Counted from the stretch's first letter, positions 30,248 through 39,607 are shown. The stretch is DNA of 64,000 nucleotides from Pseudomonas wenzhouensis (GCF_021029445.1 NZ_CP072610.1:1426001-1490000); one strand, 5' to 3'. Notes: generated by a model from the sequence alone, not told the origin. A program made the numbers and translations.

Positions 30248-31012
30248 TCAGCCGCTGACCCAGCGCTGCCGGGCCCAGCCACTCAAGGCATCCACCGCCA
30301 GCACCAGCAGGAGCATGGCCAGGATCACCGTGGCCGCCTGCGCTTCCTGAAACAGACTGAGGCTCATGTAGAGCATCTGCCCCAGACCGCCGGCACCGAC
30401 GAAACCGAGCACGCTGGCCATGCGGATATTGTTCTCCCAGCGGTACAGGCTGTAGGCCAGCAGTTGCGGCCAGACGCCGGGCAGGGTGCCGTAGCAGAAG
30501 GCGACGATACGGCCACCGCCGCTTTTGCGGATGGCATCGGCTGGTTCGCGCGGGGTGTTTTCCAGCGCTTCGGCGAACAGGCGGCCGAGCACGCCGGCAG
30601 TGTGCAGCGCCAGGGCCAGGGTGCCGGCGTTGGGGCCTAACCCTGCGGCCAGCACCATCAGCGCCGCCCACACCAGTTCGGGAATGGCACGCAGGGCGTT
30701 GAGCAGCAGGCGTGTGACGTGCAGGGCGGCGCCGCCGAAGCGTCCGGCAGCGGGCAGTGCCAGGGCCAGGCCGAGCAGGGCGGCGAGCAATGTGCCGAGG
30801 GCGGACATGGCCAGGGTTTCCAGGGCGCCACGGCCAATGGCCTGCAGGTGTGCGCTGGAGAAGTCCGGCTGCAGGAAGCCGCTGGCGTATTGGCCCATCT
30901 GCGCCAGGCTGTCGCCGGCGACCAGAGCGCCTAGGTCGATGCCCAGATAGAGGAACGAGGCGATCACCGCAGCGAGAATGGCAGCGAGCAGGATCAGGTT
31001 GCCGGCTCTCAT
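30248..31012 (-). CDS. phnE: PhnE-type ABC transporter permease (second permease)
   Basis: 254-residue membrane permease of the phosphonate/phosphite/selenate class. Six hydrophobic segments; the cytoplasmic coupling (EAA-type) loop lies in LENTPREPADAIRKSGGGR and the C-terminal helices in [15 protein letters not shown]. Its ATG overlaps the stop of the upstream permease (31009-31012). It is last in the four-gene operon phnD-phnC-phnE-phnE. Two permeases suggest a heterodimeric channel. The symbol reflects family rather than proven phosphonate transport. Confidence 0.82.
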   Translation of the reverse strand: MRAGNLILLAAILAAVIASFLYLGIDLGALVAGDSLAQMGQYASGFLQPDFSSAHLQAIGRGALETLAMSALGTLLAALLGLALALPAAGRFGGAALHVTRLLLNALRAIPELVWAALMVLAAGLGPNAGTLALALHTAGVLGRLFAEALENTPREPADAIRKSGGGRIVAFCYGTLPGVWPQLLAYSLYRWENNIRMASVLGFVGAGGLGQMLYMSLSLFQEAQAATVILAMLLLVLAVDALSGWARQRWVSG

Positions 31013-31836
31013 GTCAGCCTCGCGCGCAGCAGACGGCTGAACTGGTCGGCCAGCAGTACCAGTAACAGGAAGGTGAGCAGCATGCTCGCCACTTCACCGC
31101 CGGCGAACATGCGCAGCGACAGGTCGATCTGCTGTCCTAGACCGCCGGCGCCGACGAAGCCCATCACCACCGAGGCGCGAATGGCGCATTCCCAGCGGTA
31201 CACGGTGTAGGAGAGCATTTCCCCGGCGGCATTGGGCAGCACGCCGTAGGCGAAGGCGCTCAGGCGGCTGCTACCGGCACCCAATAATGCGCGGGTGTGG
31301 CGGGCGTCGACCGATTCGAAGATTTCCGCATACACCTTGCCGAGCATGCCGGCGTAGGTGATGGCGATGGCCAGTACTCCGGCGGTGGGGCCGAGGCCGA
31401 CAGCGCGGACGAACAGCAGCGCCCAGACGATTTCCGGCACGCTGCGCAGGAAGATCAGCAAGCCGCGCACCGGCCAGCGCGCCAGGTTCGCCCACCAGGC
31501 CGGGCGGCCACCCCGGTGCACGGCCGACAGCGACAGCGCACGGCTGGCCAGCAGTGCGGCGGGTATGGCGATGAGCAGTGCCAGGCTCATGCCGGCGGTG
31601 GCGATGGCCAGGGTTTCCAGGGTGGCGCGGCCGAGCAGGGCGAGGAACTCGCCGTCATGCGCGGGCGGCCAGAAGCCGGCGAGAAAGTTGCCCATGGCGC
31701 GGGTGTTGTCGCCATCGATCAGCACGGCCAGATCCAGCTCGCTCAGGCGCAGGCCCGGCCACAACAACAGCAGCGCCAGTACGCTGATCAGCAGGCGCGG
31801 CAGGGCGGCGGGGTCGCGTGGGGCGGTGGTCAGCAT
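31009..31836 (-). CDS. phnE: PhnE-type ABC transporter permease (first permease)
   Basis: 275-residue permease with a long first periplasmic segment, about six helices, coupling loop [20 protein letters not shown] and the family C-terminus [20 protein letters not shown]. The start ATG overlaps the end of the ATPase gene (ATGCTGA), so translation is coupled. It resembles its downstream neighbour in layout and presumably pairs with it. Confidence 0.83.
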   Translation of the reverse strand: MLTTAPRDPAALPRLLISVLALLLLWPGLRLSELDLAVLIDGDNTRAMGNFLAGFWPPAHDGEFLALLGRATLETLAIATAGMSLALLIAIPAALLASRALSLSAVHRGGRPAWWANLARWPVRGLLIFLRSVPEIVWALLFVRAVGLGPTAGVLAIAITYAGMLGKVYAEIFESVDARHTRALLGAGSSRLSAFAYGVLPNAAGEMLSYTVYRWECAIRASVVMGFVGAGGLGQQIDLSLRMFAGGEVASMLLTFLLLVLLADQFSRLLRARLT

Positions 31837-32630
31837 CGCGGGATATGCGTCGGTTGCGGTGGCACGGGCGAGCTGGGCGTGGCCTGCAGCTGTTCGTTGG
31901 CATACAGCGCCTGCAACTGTTCGGGCTGCACCTGTTCGGTCGGCAGGTCGAAAGCGATGCGCCCGTCGCGAATACCGATCACCCGCGGGAAGTGCGCCAG
32001 CGCCAGGTCAACGGCGTGCAGGCTGGCCAGCAGGGTCATGCCGCGTGCGGCGGCTTCGCGGTTGAGCACGGCCAGGGTATGGCCGGCCAGCACCGGGTCC
32101 ATAGCCGAGACCGGTTCATCGGCGAGGATCAGCTCCGGCGCCTGGTACAGCACGCGGGCGATGCCGACGCGCTGCAACTGGCCACCTGAGAGCTGGTCGC
32201 AGCGCTGGTAGAGCTTGTCGGCGATGTCCAGCCGCGCAAGCGCGGCCTGGGCGCCGCTGGCATCCAGCGGATACAGCAGGTTGAGCAGGCCCTTGGCCAC
32301 TGACCACTGGCCAAGCTTGCCTGCCAGCACGGCGGTGACCACGCGCTGACGCGGCGGTAAAGGCGGCGCCTGGTGGATCAGCCCGATACGCGCACGCAGA
32401 CGCTGGCGCTGGCGGGCAGCCAGACGCCAGGGGTTGTGCTGCAGCAGGTCGATCTCGCCGCGCGTAGGTTGCAGGCCGGTGGCCAGCAGACGCAGCAGGG
32501 TGGTCTTGCCGGCGCCCGAGGGGCCGATGATGGCTACCCGTTCGCCGGGGCTGACCTCAAGGTCGATGTTCTCCAGCGCGACCTTGCCGTTGGCGTGGGC
32601 CAGGCCCACGCCACGCAGGGCGATGCTCAC
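31830..32630 (-). CDS. phnC: PhnC-type ABC transporter ATPase
   Basis: 266-residue ATPase that powers import. Walker [22 protein letters not shown]-loop region [10 protein letters not shown], signature [15 protein letters not shown], Walker [15 protein letters not shown], and switch histidine in [15 protein letters not shown]. The start is GTG at 32630, overlapping the TGA of phnD (GTGA); no ATG is available near the domain start ([10 protein letters not shown]). Second gene of the operon. Confidence 0.88.
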   Translation of the reverse strand: MSIALRGVGLAHANGKVALENIDLEVSPGERVAIIGPSGAGKTTLLRLLATGLQPTRGEIDLLQHNPWRLAARQRQRLRARIGLIHQAPPLPPRQRVVTAVLAGKLGQWSVAKGLLNLLYPLDASGAQAALARLDIADKLYQRCDQLSGGQLQRVGIARVLYQAPELILADEPVSAMDPVLAGHTLAVLNREAAARGMTLLASLHAVDLALAHFPRVIGIRDGRIAFDLPTEQVQPEQLQALYANEQLQATPSSPVPPQPTHIPRC

Positions 32631-33478
32631 TTCAACAGACCGGCGGCGCGAGCGGCTTCCTCGATGCCTTCGTAGTTCTCGGGCGTGGTTTCGATGAAGC
32701 GGCTGGCGGCCTGGAGGTCGAGAATCGCCTTCTGTTCCGGCTTGGCCGGGTCGAGGACGAGGAAGGCGCTCTTGATCTTCGCCTGCAGATCGGCGTCGAG
32801 GTTGCCGCGCACGGTCCAGTTGTAGTCGTAGTAGGTCGGGGTGGTGGCGAAGACCTTGACCTTGTCGGTGTCGACCTTGCCGCCATCGACCAGCTTCTGC
32901 CACACCGAGGCGTTGAGCACACCGGCGTCGGCCTTGCCGGCCTGTACCCAGGCAGCGGTGGCGTCGTGGGCGCCGGAATAGGCCACGCGGCTGAAGAAGT
33001 CTTCCGGCTTGATGCCGTCCTGCAGCATGAAGTAGCGCGGCATCAGGCTGCCGGAGGTGGAGGACACCGAGCCGAAGGCGAAAGTCTTGCCTTGCAGATC
33101 CTGCAGCGATTTCACCGCCGGGTCGGAGGTGATGAACTTGCTGGTGAACTCGGCGTCCTGCTCGCGCTGCACCAGCGGCACGGCATTGCCGGTCTTCAGG
33201 CGTGCCTGGACGAAGGTGAAGCCGCCGAGCCAGGCCATGTCGATACGATCGGCAGCCAGGGCTTCGACCACGGCGGAGTAGTCGGCCACCGGCACGAACT
33301 CCACCTTCATGCCCAGTTCCTGCTCCAGGTAGGCTCCCAGCGGCTTGAACTTGCGCAGCAGCTCGGTGGGGGCTTCGTCAGGGATGGCCGAGACCTTGAG
33401 GACGTCGGCAGCTTGCGCGAATACAGCAGATACGGACAGGGCGATACCGGCGGCGAGCGCCAGGGTGTTCTTGAACAT
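32627..33478 (-). CDS. phnD: PhnD-type periplasmic substrate-binding protein (phosphonate/selenate class)
   Basis: 283-residue solute-binding protein with a signal peptide ([20 protein letters not shown], cleavage after AQA). Conserved segments: [60 protein letters not shown], and the ligand-site stretch [17 protein letters not shown]. Close relatives in Pseudomonas are often annotated as putative selenate-binding proteins; others bind phosphonate or phosphite. No phn C-P lyase or ptxD gene lies nearby, so ligand identity is open. First gene of a four-gene operon reading leftward. Confidence 0.85.
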   Translation of the reverse strand: MFKNTLALAAGIALSVSAVFAQAADVLKVSAIPDEAPTELLRKFKPLGAYLEQELGMKVEFVPVADYSAVVEALAADRIDMAWLGGFTFVQARLKTGNAVPLVQREQDAEFTSKFITSDPAVKSLQDLQGKTFAFGSVSSTSGSLMPRYFMLQDGIKPEDFFSRVAYSGAHDATAAWVQAGKADAGVLNASVWQKLVDGGKVDTDKVKVFATTPTYYDYNWTVRGNLDADLQAKIKSAFLVLDPAKPEQKAILDLQAASRFIETTPENYEGIEEAARAAGLLK

Positions 33479-33613
33479 GTCGGATTCTCCGGTTCAATAG
33501 CGGTGAAGGCGCGCGGAGTATAGTGGCCCGACGCTGCCGATGCAGCCTCGGCAGCACGCAACTGACGCCGGGGTTAAGATGCGCGCTGGATACGAACTGC
33601 CTGGAGTTGATCG

Positions 33614-34504
33614 ATGACCGCAACGCTTCCCGCCCTGGCCTTCGCCGGGATTGGTTTGATGGGCCTGCCGATGACCCGCCGCCTGCTCGCAGCAGGCTAC
33701 CCGTTGACCCTGTGGAACCGCACGCCGGACAAGTGTGCGCCGCTGTTGGCGCAGGGCGCGCATCGCGTGGAGAACCCTGCCGAACTGTGTCGCGATGCCA
33801 ATGTGGTGATGCTCTGCCTGGCCAATACCGAGGTGGTGCGTGAGGTGGTGTTCGGCCCGGGCGGGATCGTCGAGGGTGCGCGGCCGGGGCAGTTGCTGGT
33901 GGACTTTTCCAGCCTGGAGCCGGCGGCCACCCGTGAGATGGCCGCCGAGTTGGAGTCACGTACTGGCATGCGCTGGGTGGATGCGCCGGTTTCCGGTGGT
34001 ACGCCGGGTGCCGAGGCCGGCACGCTGGCGATCATGGCTGGCGGCCGGGAAGAGGACGTGGAGCGTGTGCGCCCGGTGCTGGCGCATCTGGGCCAGCGCC
34101 TGACGCGCATGGGCGAGGTGGGCGCCGGGCAGGTGACCAAGGTGTGCAACCAGATGTTCGTGGCCTGCAACGCGCTGGTGATCGCCGAAGTGGTGGCGCT
34201 GGCCGAGCGCTCCGGCGTCGACGCCAGCTTGATCGCCCCGGCGCTGGCCGGCGGTTTCGCCGATTCCAAGCCGCTGCAGATTCTCGCGCCGCAGATGGCC
34301 GCCAGCCAGTTCGAGCCGATCAAGTGGCACGTGCGCACGCTGCTCAAGGACCTCGATACGGCAGTGAAGCTGTCGCGCGAGCAGGGCAGCGCCACGCCCA
34401 TGAGCGGCCTGGCCGCGCAGCTGATGCGCCTGCACGGCAGCCAGGGCAACCTGGAACGCGACCCTGCCACCCTGGTGGAAATGCTGCGGGAGCAATGCCC
34501 ATGA
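33614..34504 (+). CDS. glxR: NAD(P)-dependent beta-hydroxyacid dehydrogenase (tartronate semialdehyde reductase type)
   Basis: 296-residue oxidoreductase of the 3-hydroxyisobutyrate-dehydrogenase family. Dinucleotide-binding motif near the start (FAGIGLMGLPM), substrate-binding DAPVSGGTPGAEAGTLAIM (123-141), catalytic Lys176 and Asn179 in GQVTKVCNQMF. The ATGA overlap with the next gene, a hydroxypyruvate-isomerase homologue, supports a role in reducing tartronate semialdehyde to glycerate, but glyoxylate carboligase is absent nearby. Related enzymes act on sugar-derived 4-carbon acids (tetronate pathways). Symbol given as best fit. Confidence 0.78.
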   Translation: MTATLPALAFAGIGLMGLPMTRRLLAAGYPLTLWNRTPDKCAPLLAQGAHRVENPAELCRDANVVMLCLANTEVVREVVFGPGGIVEGARPGQLLVDFSSLEPAATREMAAELESRTGMRWVDAPVSGGTPGAEAGTLAIMAGGREEDVERVRPVLAHLGQRLTRMGEVGAGQVTKVCNQMFVACNALVIAEVVALAERSGVDASLIAPALAGGFADSKPLQILAPQMAASQFEPIKWHVRTLLKDLDTAVKLSREQGSATPMSGLAAQLMRLHGSQGNLERDPATLVEMLREQCP

Positions 34505-35286
34505 AGATCGCGGCCAACCTGTCCATGCTGTTTACCGAGTTGCCGCTGCGCGAGCGCGTGCTGGCGGCGATGACGGCGGGTTTCGATGGCGTGGAAATTC
34601 AGTTCCCCTATGAGTTGCCAGCGGTAGCCCTGAAAGAAGTGCTGGAGTTGACCGCTTTGCCGCTGGTGCTGATCAATGTGCCGGTAGGCGATCTGATGAA
34701 CGGCGGCCCCGGCCTGGCCAGCGTGCCGGCGCGCCAGGCCGAGTTCGACGCCGCCCTGCAGGAGGCGCTGACCTACGCCGCCATGGCGCGCCCGGCCTGC
34801 ATCAATGTGCTGCCCGGCCGCCTGGCCGAAGGCGTGAGCCGCGAGCAGGCGCTGGATTGCCTGGCCGCCAACCTGCGCAAGAGCGCCGAGGCCTTCGCGA
34901 CGTTGGGCATCCGCGTGTTGGTGGAGGCGATCAACCCGATCGACATGCCGGGCTTTCTGATCAATACGCCGGAGGATCTGGATGCGCTGCTGCGCGCAGT
35001 GGATCACCCGAATCTGGCCGCGCAGTACGACCTCTACCACATGGCCCGTCAGGGATTGGACGTGGCTGCCGGCCTGCGCCTGCTGGCCGGACGCATTGGC
35101 CATGTGCAGTTCGCCGATGTGCCGGGGCGTGGCGCACCAGGCAGCGGCGAGCTGGTTTTCGCGCCGTTGCTGGGCATCCTGCGCGATAGCGGTTATGGCG
35201 GCTGGCTGGGCGCCGAATACAGGCCTGGAGAGGAGGGCACGCTGGCCAGCCTAGGCTGGTTGGCGCAGTGGCAGCAGCGCACCTGA
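34501..35286 (+). CDS. hyi: Hydroxypyruvate isomerase family protein
   Basis: 261-residue TIM-barrel of the AP-endonuclease-2/xylose-isomerase-like superfamily. N-terminal MKIAANLSMLFTELP and GFDGVEIQFPYELP are typical of Hyi/OtnI. Metal-binding acids are seen at Glu142 (VLVEAINPIDMPGF) and Glu239 (GAEYRPG). It interconverts hydroxypyruvate and tartronate semialdehyde, or the 2-oxotetronate isomers in the OtnI subgroup. It overlaps glxR by 4 nt, so the two are one operon. Confidence 0.83.
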   Translation: MKIAANLSMLFTELPLRERVLAAMTAGFDGVEIQFPYELPAVALKEVLELTALPLVLINVPVGDLMNGGPGLASVPARQAEFDAALQEALTYAAMARPACINVLPGRLAEGVSREQALDCLAANLRKSAEAFATLGIRVLVEAINPIDMPGFLINTPEDLDALLRAVDHPNLAAQYDLYHMARQGLDVAAGLRLLAGRIGHVQFADVPGRGAPGSGELVFAPLLGILRDSGYGGWLGAEYRPGEEGTLASLGWLAQWQQRT

Positions 35287-35299
35287 TTCATTCGTGCAG

Positions 35300-35323
35300 G
35301 GGCGGGCATGCTTATGCCCGCCC
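35300..35323. terminator. Bidirectional hairpin between hyi and the tubulin-like gene
   Basis: Perfect 10-bp stem GGGCGGGCAT-GCTT-ATGCCCGCCC between two convergent genes, 13 nt after the hyi stop and 42 nt past the stop of the tubulin-like gene. No clear T-tract. Confidence 0.5.
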
Positions 35324-35365
35324 TGCCTGCCGGCGCTGTGCCGGGCTCTTGCCCACGCGGGGCGG

Positions 35366-37534
35366 CTACTTTCCGTAGTCGTTGAGCGAGATAACCCGCG
35401 TCTTGCCGATACGGTGGCGGTAGATTTCGCGCAGGTACTTGATCGCTTGCTTGACGCTTTCGCGCGACAGACGGATGTCGTTGATCGACACGAATTTCTC
35501 CGTGTCGTGGATCAGCTCGCGGTACTTCTTCTCGTACATCGGCTTGATCGCGTACCAGTTGGTGTCGAGGATCTTCGCCGGGTCTTCGTATTCATTGAGC
35601 ATGGCGTCGAGTTGTGCCTCGTTGAAGCGCTCGGAGACGATGAATTCGAGCATGGCGTCATCCAGGCTTTCGTCGAAGCGGTACTGGTCGCGGGCGAAGC
35701 AGCGTTTGATGTAGGCGACGATCAGGGTCAGGAAATCATCCGACAGGCACGGGCTCTTGACGATCAGGGTGGTCAGCGAGAGGTTGGCCGAAGCGCCAAT
35801 CACCAGCGCGTAGCGTTTCAGCGTGGTGTTGGGGAACAGGTTGTTGAGGTGGGTCTTGAGGCGGTTCAGATCCATGTAGGACAGCTTGTAGTCCTTGGGC
35901 AGCGAGACGATGGAAACCACCGATGAGCAGTTCTTGAAGAAATGCAGTTCGCTCAGCTCCGTAGCATCGTAGCCACTGGATTTGTACTGTTCCAGCGCCT
36001 GGCGATAGCGCTTGGATTCTATCGGCAGCAGGCTGATGCCTTCGATGGCCTGGGTGACCTTGTTGAAATGCGGCAGGTCGATGGAGCGGAAGAACAGGTC
36101 GTCGATGTTCAGCCGTGGTTGGCTCTGCTCCTTGTCCAGCACACGGAATTTCTCCGAAAGCTGGGCCTGCTGGTCGGGCACCACGGATTCGGCATAGGCC
36201 ACGGCCACCGGGCCGGCCAGGCTCATGAACAGGTCGTTGGCGTCGAGGCGGATCGTCTCGCCGATGTCGATGCCGGCGCGGCGGAAGTAATTCTGGTCGT
36301 AGTCGCTGGTCACCGCCTGGGCGGTGAGGATGTTGAAGATCTGCTGCGAGATGTACTGGTTGGCGTGGCGCTCCATGGCGGTCACGTCGATGTTGTGGAT
36401 GCTGCCGTCACCGCTTTCCTCGGCGTAGCGCATGATGTCGTTGGAGATCAGCATCATCGCGTTCCAGGGACGGATGCGGCGCATCACGCTTTCGGCGCTG
36501 TTCTGCTCGTTGTCGAAGTTGTAGGAGAAGTCCCATTCCTCGGCCAGGTACTTGCACAGCAGGCGCCCGGCGTTGATGTGCAGCGCCTCGGACATCTCGC
36601 TGCGCTGGTCGGAGATGTTCGGCAGAATGCAGATGCCGCTGGTGAAGATCGGCTCGAAGACGAAACCTCCACGCTCGGCTTCGCCATCCTCCGGCGTCTT
36701 GTCGTCGAAGGTCTTGCTCATGTAGGCGAACTGCTGCGCCAGGCCGAATTCGGAGGCCATGCCCGAGCCGGTGCCGCCACCGGCACTGAAGATATAGAAG
36801 TACAGGCGTGACTGGTTGGCCTTGATGCCGCAGGAGTCGATCAGGTAGCTATGGATGAACTTCCAGTCTTCGTTGGAGAAGCGTTGGGTGTCCTTGTTGA
36901 GGATGATCTTGGCCAGGTACTGACCGAGAATCGGCGCATTGCCGGCGCCACCGGCATGCACCTCGGACAGGTCCATGATCTTCATCTTGCTGTAGTCGTC
37001 GAGAAAACCGCTCGTCTCGCCCTTGCGCGAGAAGCGGATGCGCCCGGCGATGTCCTTGTCCAGGTCGCCGAGCATCACCAGTGGCTCGATCAGGAATACC
37101 GGTTTGCTGCGCTTGCTCGGGGTGCGTAGCAGATTGCTGCGTATCCAGCGGCTGGGGCGCGAGGTTTGCTCGATGGCAGCGGTGGCTTCGCTGTGAAACT
37201 CTTCCAGGTAGAACTGGCGTGCGTTGTAGACCAGCGAGGCGACGTCCAGAGCGATGTTCGAGCCGCAGCGGCCGAGGCCGATCAGGCACACCGAAGGGAA
37301 TTGCTGGATGTGGCTCGATTCGCCTTCGTCCAGTGGATCGCTGAGCGGGAACACCATATTGCGCAAGCCATCGAGGTTATCGAGGATGCGTTCGATATCG
37401 CGCTCGGTGAAGTACAGATACTGCTCGCCGCTTTCGCTCAATACCGGCAGCGCGGGCGGCGCCAGCAGGTTGTCGGCGATATCTGCCAGGGTTGCTTCCT
37501 TTGCAGTTGCTGCGGCGTTTTTTCTAGTTTTCAT
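35366..37534 (-). CDS. Large tubulin/FtsZ-like GTPase-domain protein
   Basis: 722-residue protein. The tubulin/FtsZ nucleotide-binding signature GGGTGSG is at residues 252-258 (FSAGGGTGSGMA), preceded by a Rossmann-like start GLGRCGSN (86-93), an AGGAGN loop (194-199) and followed by an Asn in LISNDIM (365) where the family contacts the nucleotide. This layout fits the bacterial tubulin-like family of PF13809 type rather than FtsZ (about 390 aa) or phage PhuZ/TubZ. The extra C-terminal 300 residues are not recognised; no TM helix is seen. Base usage matches its neighbours, so recent transfer is not evident. The ribosome site is weak and a long inverted repeat sits in the leader. Role unknown; filament formation or scaffolding is inference only. 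Confidence 0.75.
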   Translation of the reverse strand: MKTRKNAAATAKEATLADIADNLLAPPALPVLSESGEQYLYFTERDIERILDNLDGLRNMVFPLSDPLDEGESSHIQQFPSVCLIGLGRCGSNIALDVASLVYNARQFYLEEFHSEATAAIEQTSRPSRWIRSNLLRTPSKRSKPVFLIEPLVMLGDLDKDIAGRIRFSRKGETSGFLDDYSKMKIMDLSEVHAGGAGNAPILGQYLAKIILNKDTQRFSNEDWKFIHSYLIDSCGIKANQSRLYFYIFSAGGGTGSGMASEFGLAQQFAYMSKTFDDKTPEDGEAERGGFVFEPIFTSGICILPNISDQRSEMSEALHINAGRLLCKYLAEEWDFSYNFDNEQNSAESVMRRIRPWNAMMLISNDIMRYAEESGDGSIHNIDVTAMERHANQYISQQIFNILTAQAVTSDYDQNYFRRAGIDIGETIRLDANDLFMSLAGPVAVAYAESVVPDQQAQLSEKFRVLDKEQSQPRLNIDDLFFRSIDLPHFNKVTQAIEGISLLPIESKRYRQALEQYKSSGYDATELSELHFFKNCSSVVSIVSLPKDYKLSYMDLNRLKTHLNNLFPNTTLKRYALVIGASANLSLTTLIVKSPCLSDDFLTLIVAYIKRCFARDQYRFDESLDDAMLEFIVSERFNEAQLDAMLNEYEDPAKILDTNWYAIKPMYEKKYRELIHDTEKFVSINDIRLSRESVKQAIKYLREIYRHRIGKTRVISLNDYGK

Positions 37535-37553
37535 GTGCGACAGTCCGGCGAGT

Positions 37554-37596
37554 CAGTGGGTATTGGCCACTGGCCATAAGATGGCCAATACCACTG
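37554..37596 (-). promoter_or_regulatory. Long imperfect inverted repeat in the leader of the tubulin-like gene
   Basis: On the + strand, CAGTGGGTATTGGCCA (37554-37569) and TGGCCAATACCACTG (37582-37596) pair as 15 bp with a single bulged base around a 12-nt loop. It sits 20-62 nt upstream of the ATG and has no U-tract. It could be an operator or a structured 5' UTR controlling expression. Confidence 0.5.
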
Positions 37597-37757
37597 GTTC
37601 TAGCACGGAATGATGCAAATTGCCTTGTTTTGTGGCTGTCCGACGGCAATTGCTCGAAGGTACCAGAGCCAATGGATTGAGTGACGTTCTCGGCTTGCCT
37701 CGGCTTTGCTCGTTGAGGCCTGCTGGTTGCGTGATGGCGAAGGTGAGCGGCAGACGA

Positions 37758-38735
37758 TCAGGGCACCAGGAGGATCTTGCCGTCGCGCTCGCCGCTGGCC
37801 GCCGCGGCGACAGCGTCCTTGATGTGTGCCAGGTCATAGGTGGCCGCAACACGGGTCTTGAGCTTGCCACTGGCGATCAGTTGCACCAGCTCGCCGAACA
37901 CCTTCATCTGTTGCGCCGGGCTGGCCTGCTGGAACCACTTGGCCAGCCAGAAGCCGCGCAGGGTCACGTCACGGAACACGAAGGAGGCCGGCGACACCTG
38001 GCAGGCCTGGCCGCTCATCATGCCGTAGTTCACCAGTACACCGCCGTTGGCCAGTACAGCCGCCAGGTTGTCGGTACTGACGCCGCCGACCGCATCGATA
38101 CCCAGGCGCACTTCGGCGCCGCCAATGGCTGCACGCACGCGCTTGGCCAGATCCGGGCCGTCCACCAGCACCACGTCGCCACCTTCGGCTTCAACTGCAG
38201 CGACAGCCGACTCGCGGCGTACCACGTTGATGGTCTTGAAACCGCGCAGCTTGGCCAGTTGGATCAGGTAGCTGCCAACGCCTGAGTTGGCGGCGTTCTG
38301 GATCACCCAGTCGCCCGGCTTGAGGTCGACGAATTCACTGAGCAGCAGCGAAGCGGTCGGCGGGTTGACGGTGAGCATGGCCAACTGTTGTGGATCGGCG
38401 TCCGGCAGCGGGATGAGCTTGTCTGCCGGCGCGTTCATGGCGCTTACCCAGGTGCCGCAGCCGACTGGCAGTAGCACGGTTTGGCCGACCTTGAAGTTGC
38501 CGACACCTTCGCCGAGTGCCTCGACCTTGCCGACACCTTCATTGCCACCCACCGCCGGTAGCGGTGGCAGCATGCCGTAGGCGCCGGTCAGGGTCAGCAC
38601 GTCGGAGGGGTTGATCGGCGCAGCCAGAACCTTGACCCGTACCTGTCCGGCGGCAGGCTCGGGCAGGTGCAGGGGCACTGCGCTGATCACGTCCTGTGGC
38701 ACCGGGCCACGTTGCTGATATTCGGCTTTGAGCAT
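37758..38735 (-). CDS. MDR-family oxidoreductase (zinc-dependent alcohol dehydrogenase / enoyl reductase-like)
   Basis: 325-residue medium-chain dehydrogenase/reductase. Features: N-terminal GroES-like domain (APINPSDVLTLTGAYG, AVGGNEGVGKVEALG), nucleotide-binding fold NAANSGVGSYLIQLAKLRGF, and NYGMMSG. The pattern NPSDVL and GNEGVG matches mitochondrial-type trans-2-enoyl-CoA reductases (Etr1/MECR-like), and no catalytic-zinc cysteine set is visible. NADPH-dependent reduction of an enoyl thioester or quinone is likely; substrate unproven. ATG 38735 is preceded by AGGAG; the longer frame upstream is rejected. Confidence 0.85.
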   Translation of the reverse strand: MLKAEYQQRGPVPQDVISAVPLHLPEPAAGQVRVKVLAAPINPSDVLTLTGAYGMLPPLPAVGGNEGVGKVEALGEGVGNFKVGQTVLLPVGCGTWVSAMNAPADKLIPLPDADPQQLAMLTVNPPTASLLLSEFVDLKPGDWVIQNAANSGVGSYLIQLAKLRGFKTINVVRRESAVAAVEAEGGDVVLVDGPDLAKRVRAAIGGAEVRLGIDAVGGVSTDNLAAVLANGGVLVNYGMMSGQACQVSPASFVFRDVTLRGFWLAKWFQQASPAQQMKVFGELVQLIASGKLKTRVAATYDLAHIKDAVAAAASGERDGKILLVP

Positions 38736-38881
38736 GCTCTGATCTCCTGAAGTCGGGCGCAAAATGCGTGCAGCCAGTCTAGCCGCGATAGGGCAAAGCG
38801 GAATGAATCGACCGGCATCCACTCTGGTGATGAAGGCGTACAGGCGTCTATGCTCTGCTGGGTTCGATAATGGAGTAAACA

Positions 38882-39607
38882 ATGGTCAGATGGTGGCTGG
38901 GATGCATGGTGGCATGCTTGAGCGCGACCGCAGTGGCAGAGGTGCTGCATGTCGGTTTCGGTACGCACAAGCCACCTTATGTGTTCGAGGGCGAACCGCG
39001 TGGCCTGGAATACGACATCGTCGAGCGCGCTGCGCGTAATGCCGGTTTCGCCGTGACTGCCTATTACGCCCCACTGGAACGGCTGCACCTGATGTTGCGG
39101 CGTGGCGACATCGATGCGATTGCCACCACCCATGAGCGCAGCGGGGTAGAGGCCTTTTACTCCGACGTCTATATCCACTACCACAATGCGGTCGTGGCAC
39201 TGGCCGGGCGTGGCTATCGCATCGAGCGTGTCGCCGACCTTGGCCAGTACTCCGTGAGTGCTTTCCAGCGTGCCCGTTTCCTGCTCGGCCCGGAGTTCGA
39301 GCAGATGGCCATGAACAATCCGCGTTATCGCGAAGAGGCGTTGCAGATCAACCGTAACCGCCTGCTGTATAGCGGGCGCATCGATTTGGTGGTGGGTGAC
39401 AAGAGGATCATTCAATACCTCAATCGTGATGTGGACGATCAGGTCGACGTCAGCCAGCCGCTGGCCTGGTTCGAACTCTTTGCACCAACGTCTTACCGCG
39501 TAGGCTTTCGGCGCGACGACCAGCGTCAGCGTTTCGATGAAGGGCTGCGCATGCTCAGAGAAAGTGGCGAGTACCAGCGTATCCAACAGCGTTATCGCTC
39601 AGACTGA
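38882..39607 (+). CDS. Periplasmic solute-binding protein (family 3-like)
   Basis: 241-residue exported protein: signal peptide (VRWWLGCMVACLSATAVA) then a short SBP_bac_3 domain (VLHVGFGTHKPPYVFEG, GLEYDIVERAARNAGFAV, RRGDIDAIATTHERSG). No permease or ATPase is adjacent, so it may be an orphan sensor- or scavenging-type protein, as is common in Pseudomonas. Ligand unknown. Its start lies 146 nt from the divergent oxidoreductase gene. Confidence 0.8.
   Translation: MVRWWLGCMVACLSATAVAEVLHVGFGTHKPPYVFEGEPRGLEYDIVERAARNAGFAVTAYYAPLERLHLMLRRGDIDAIATTHERSGVEAFYSDVYIHYHNAVVALAGRGYRIERVADLGQYSVSAFQRARFLLGPEFEQMAMNNPRYREEALQINRNRLLYSGRIDLVVGDKRIIQYLNRDVDDQVDVSQPLAWFELFAPTSYRVGFRRDDQRQRFDEGLRMLRESGEYQRIQQRYRSD

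Noticed and set aside
30124..30350. Possible 75-aa exported peptide (MQRTLNRYVCRCACLAVSAL start)
   Set aside because: It has a signal-like start but runs antisense into the phnE coding sequence and has no clear ribosome site, so it is more likely chance.
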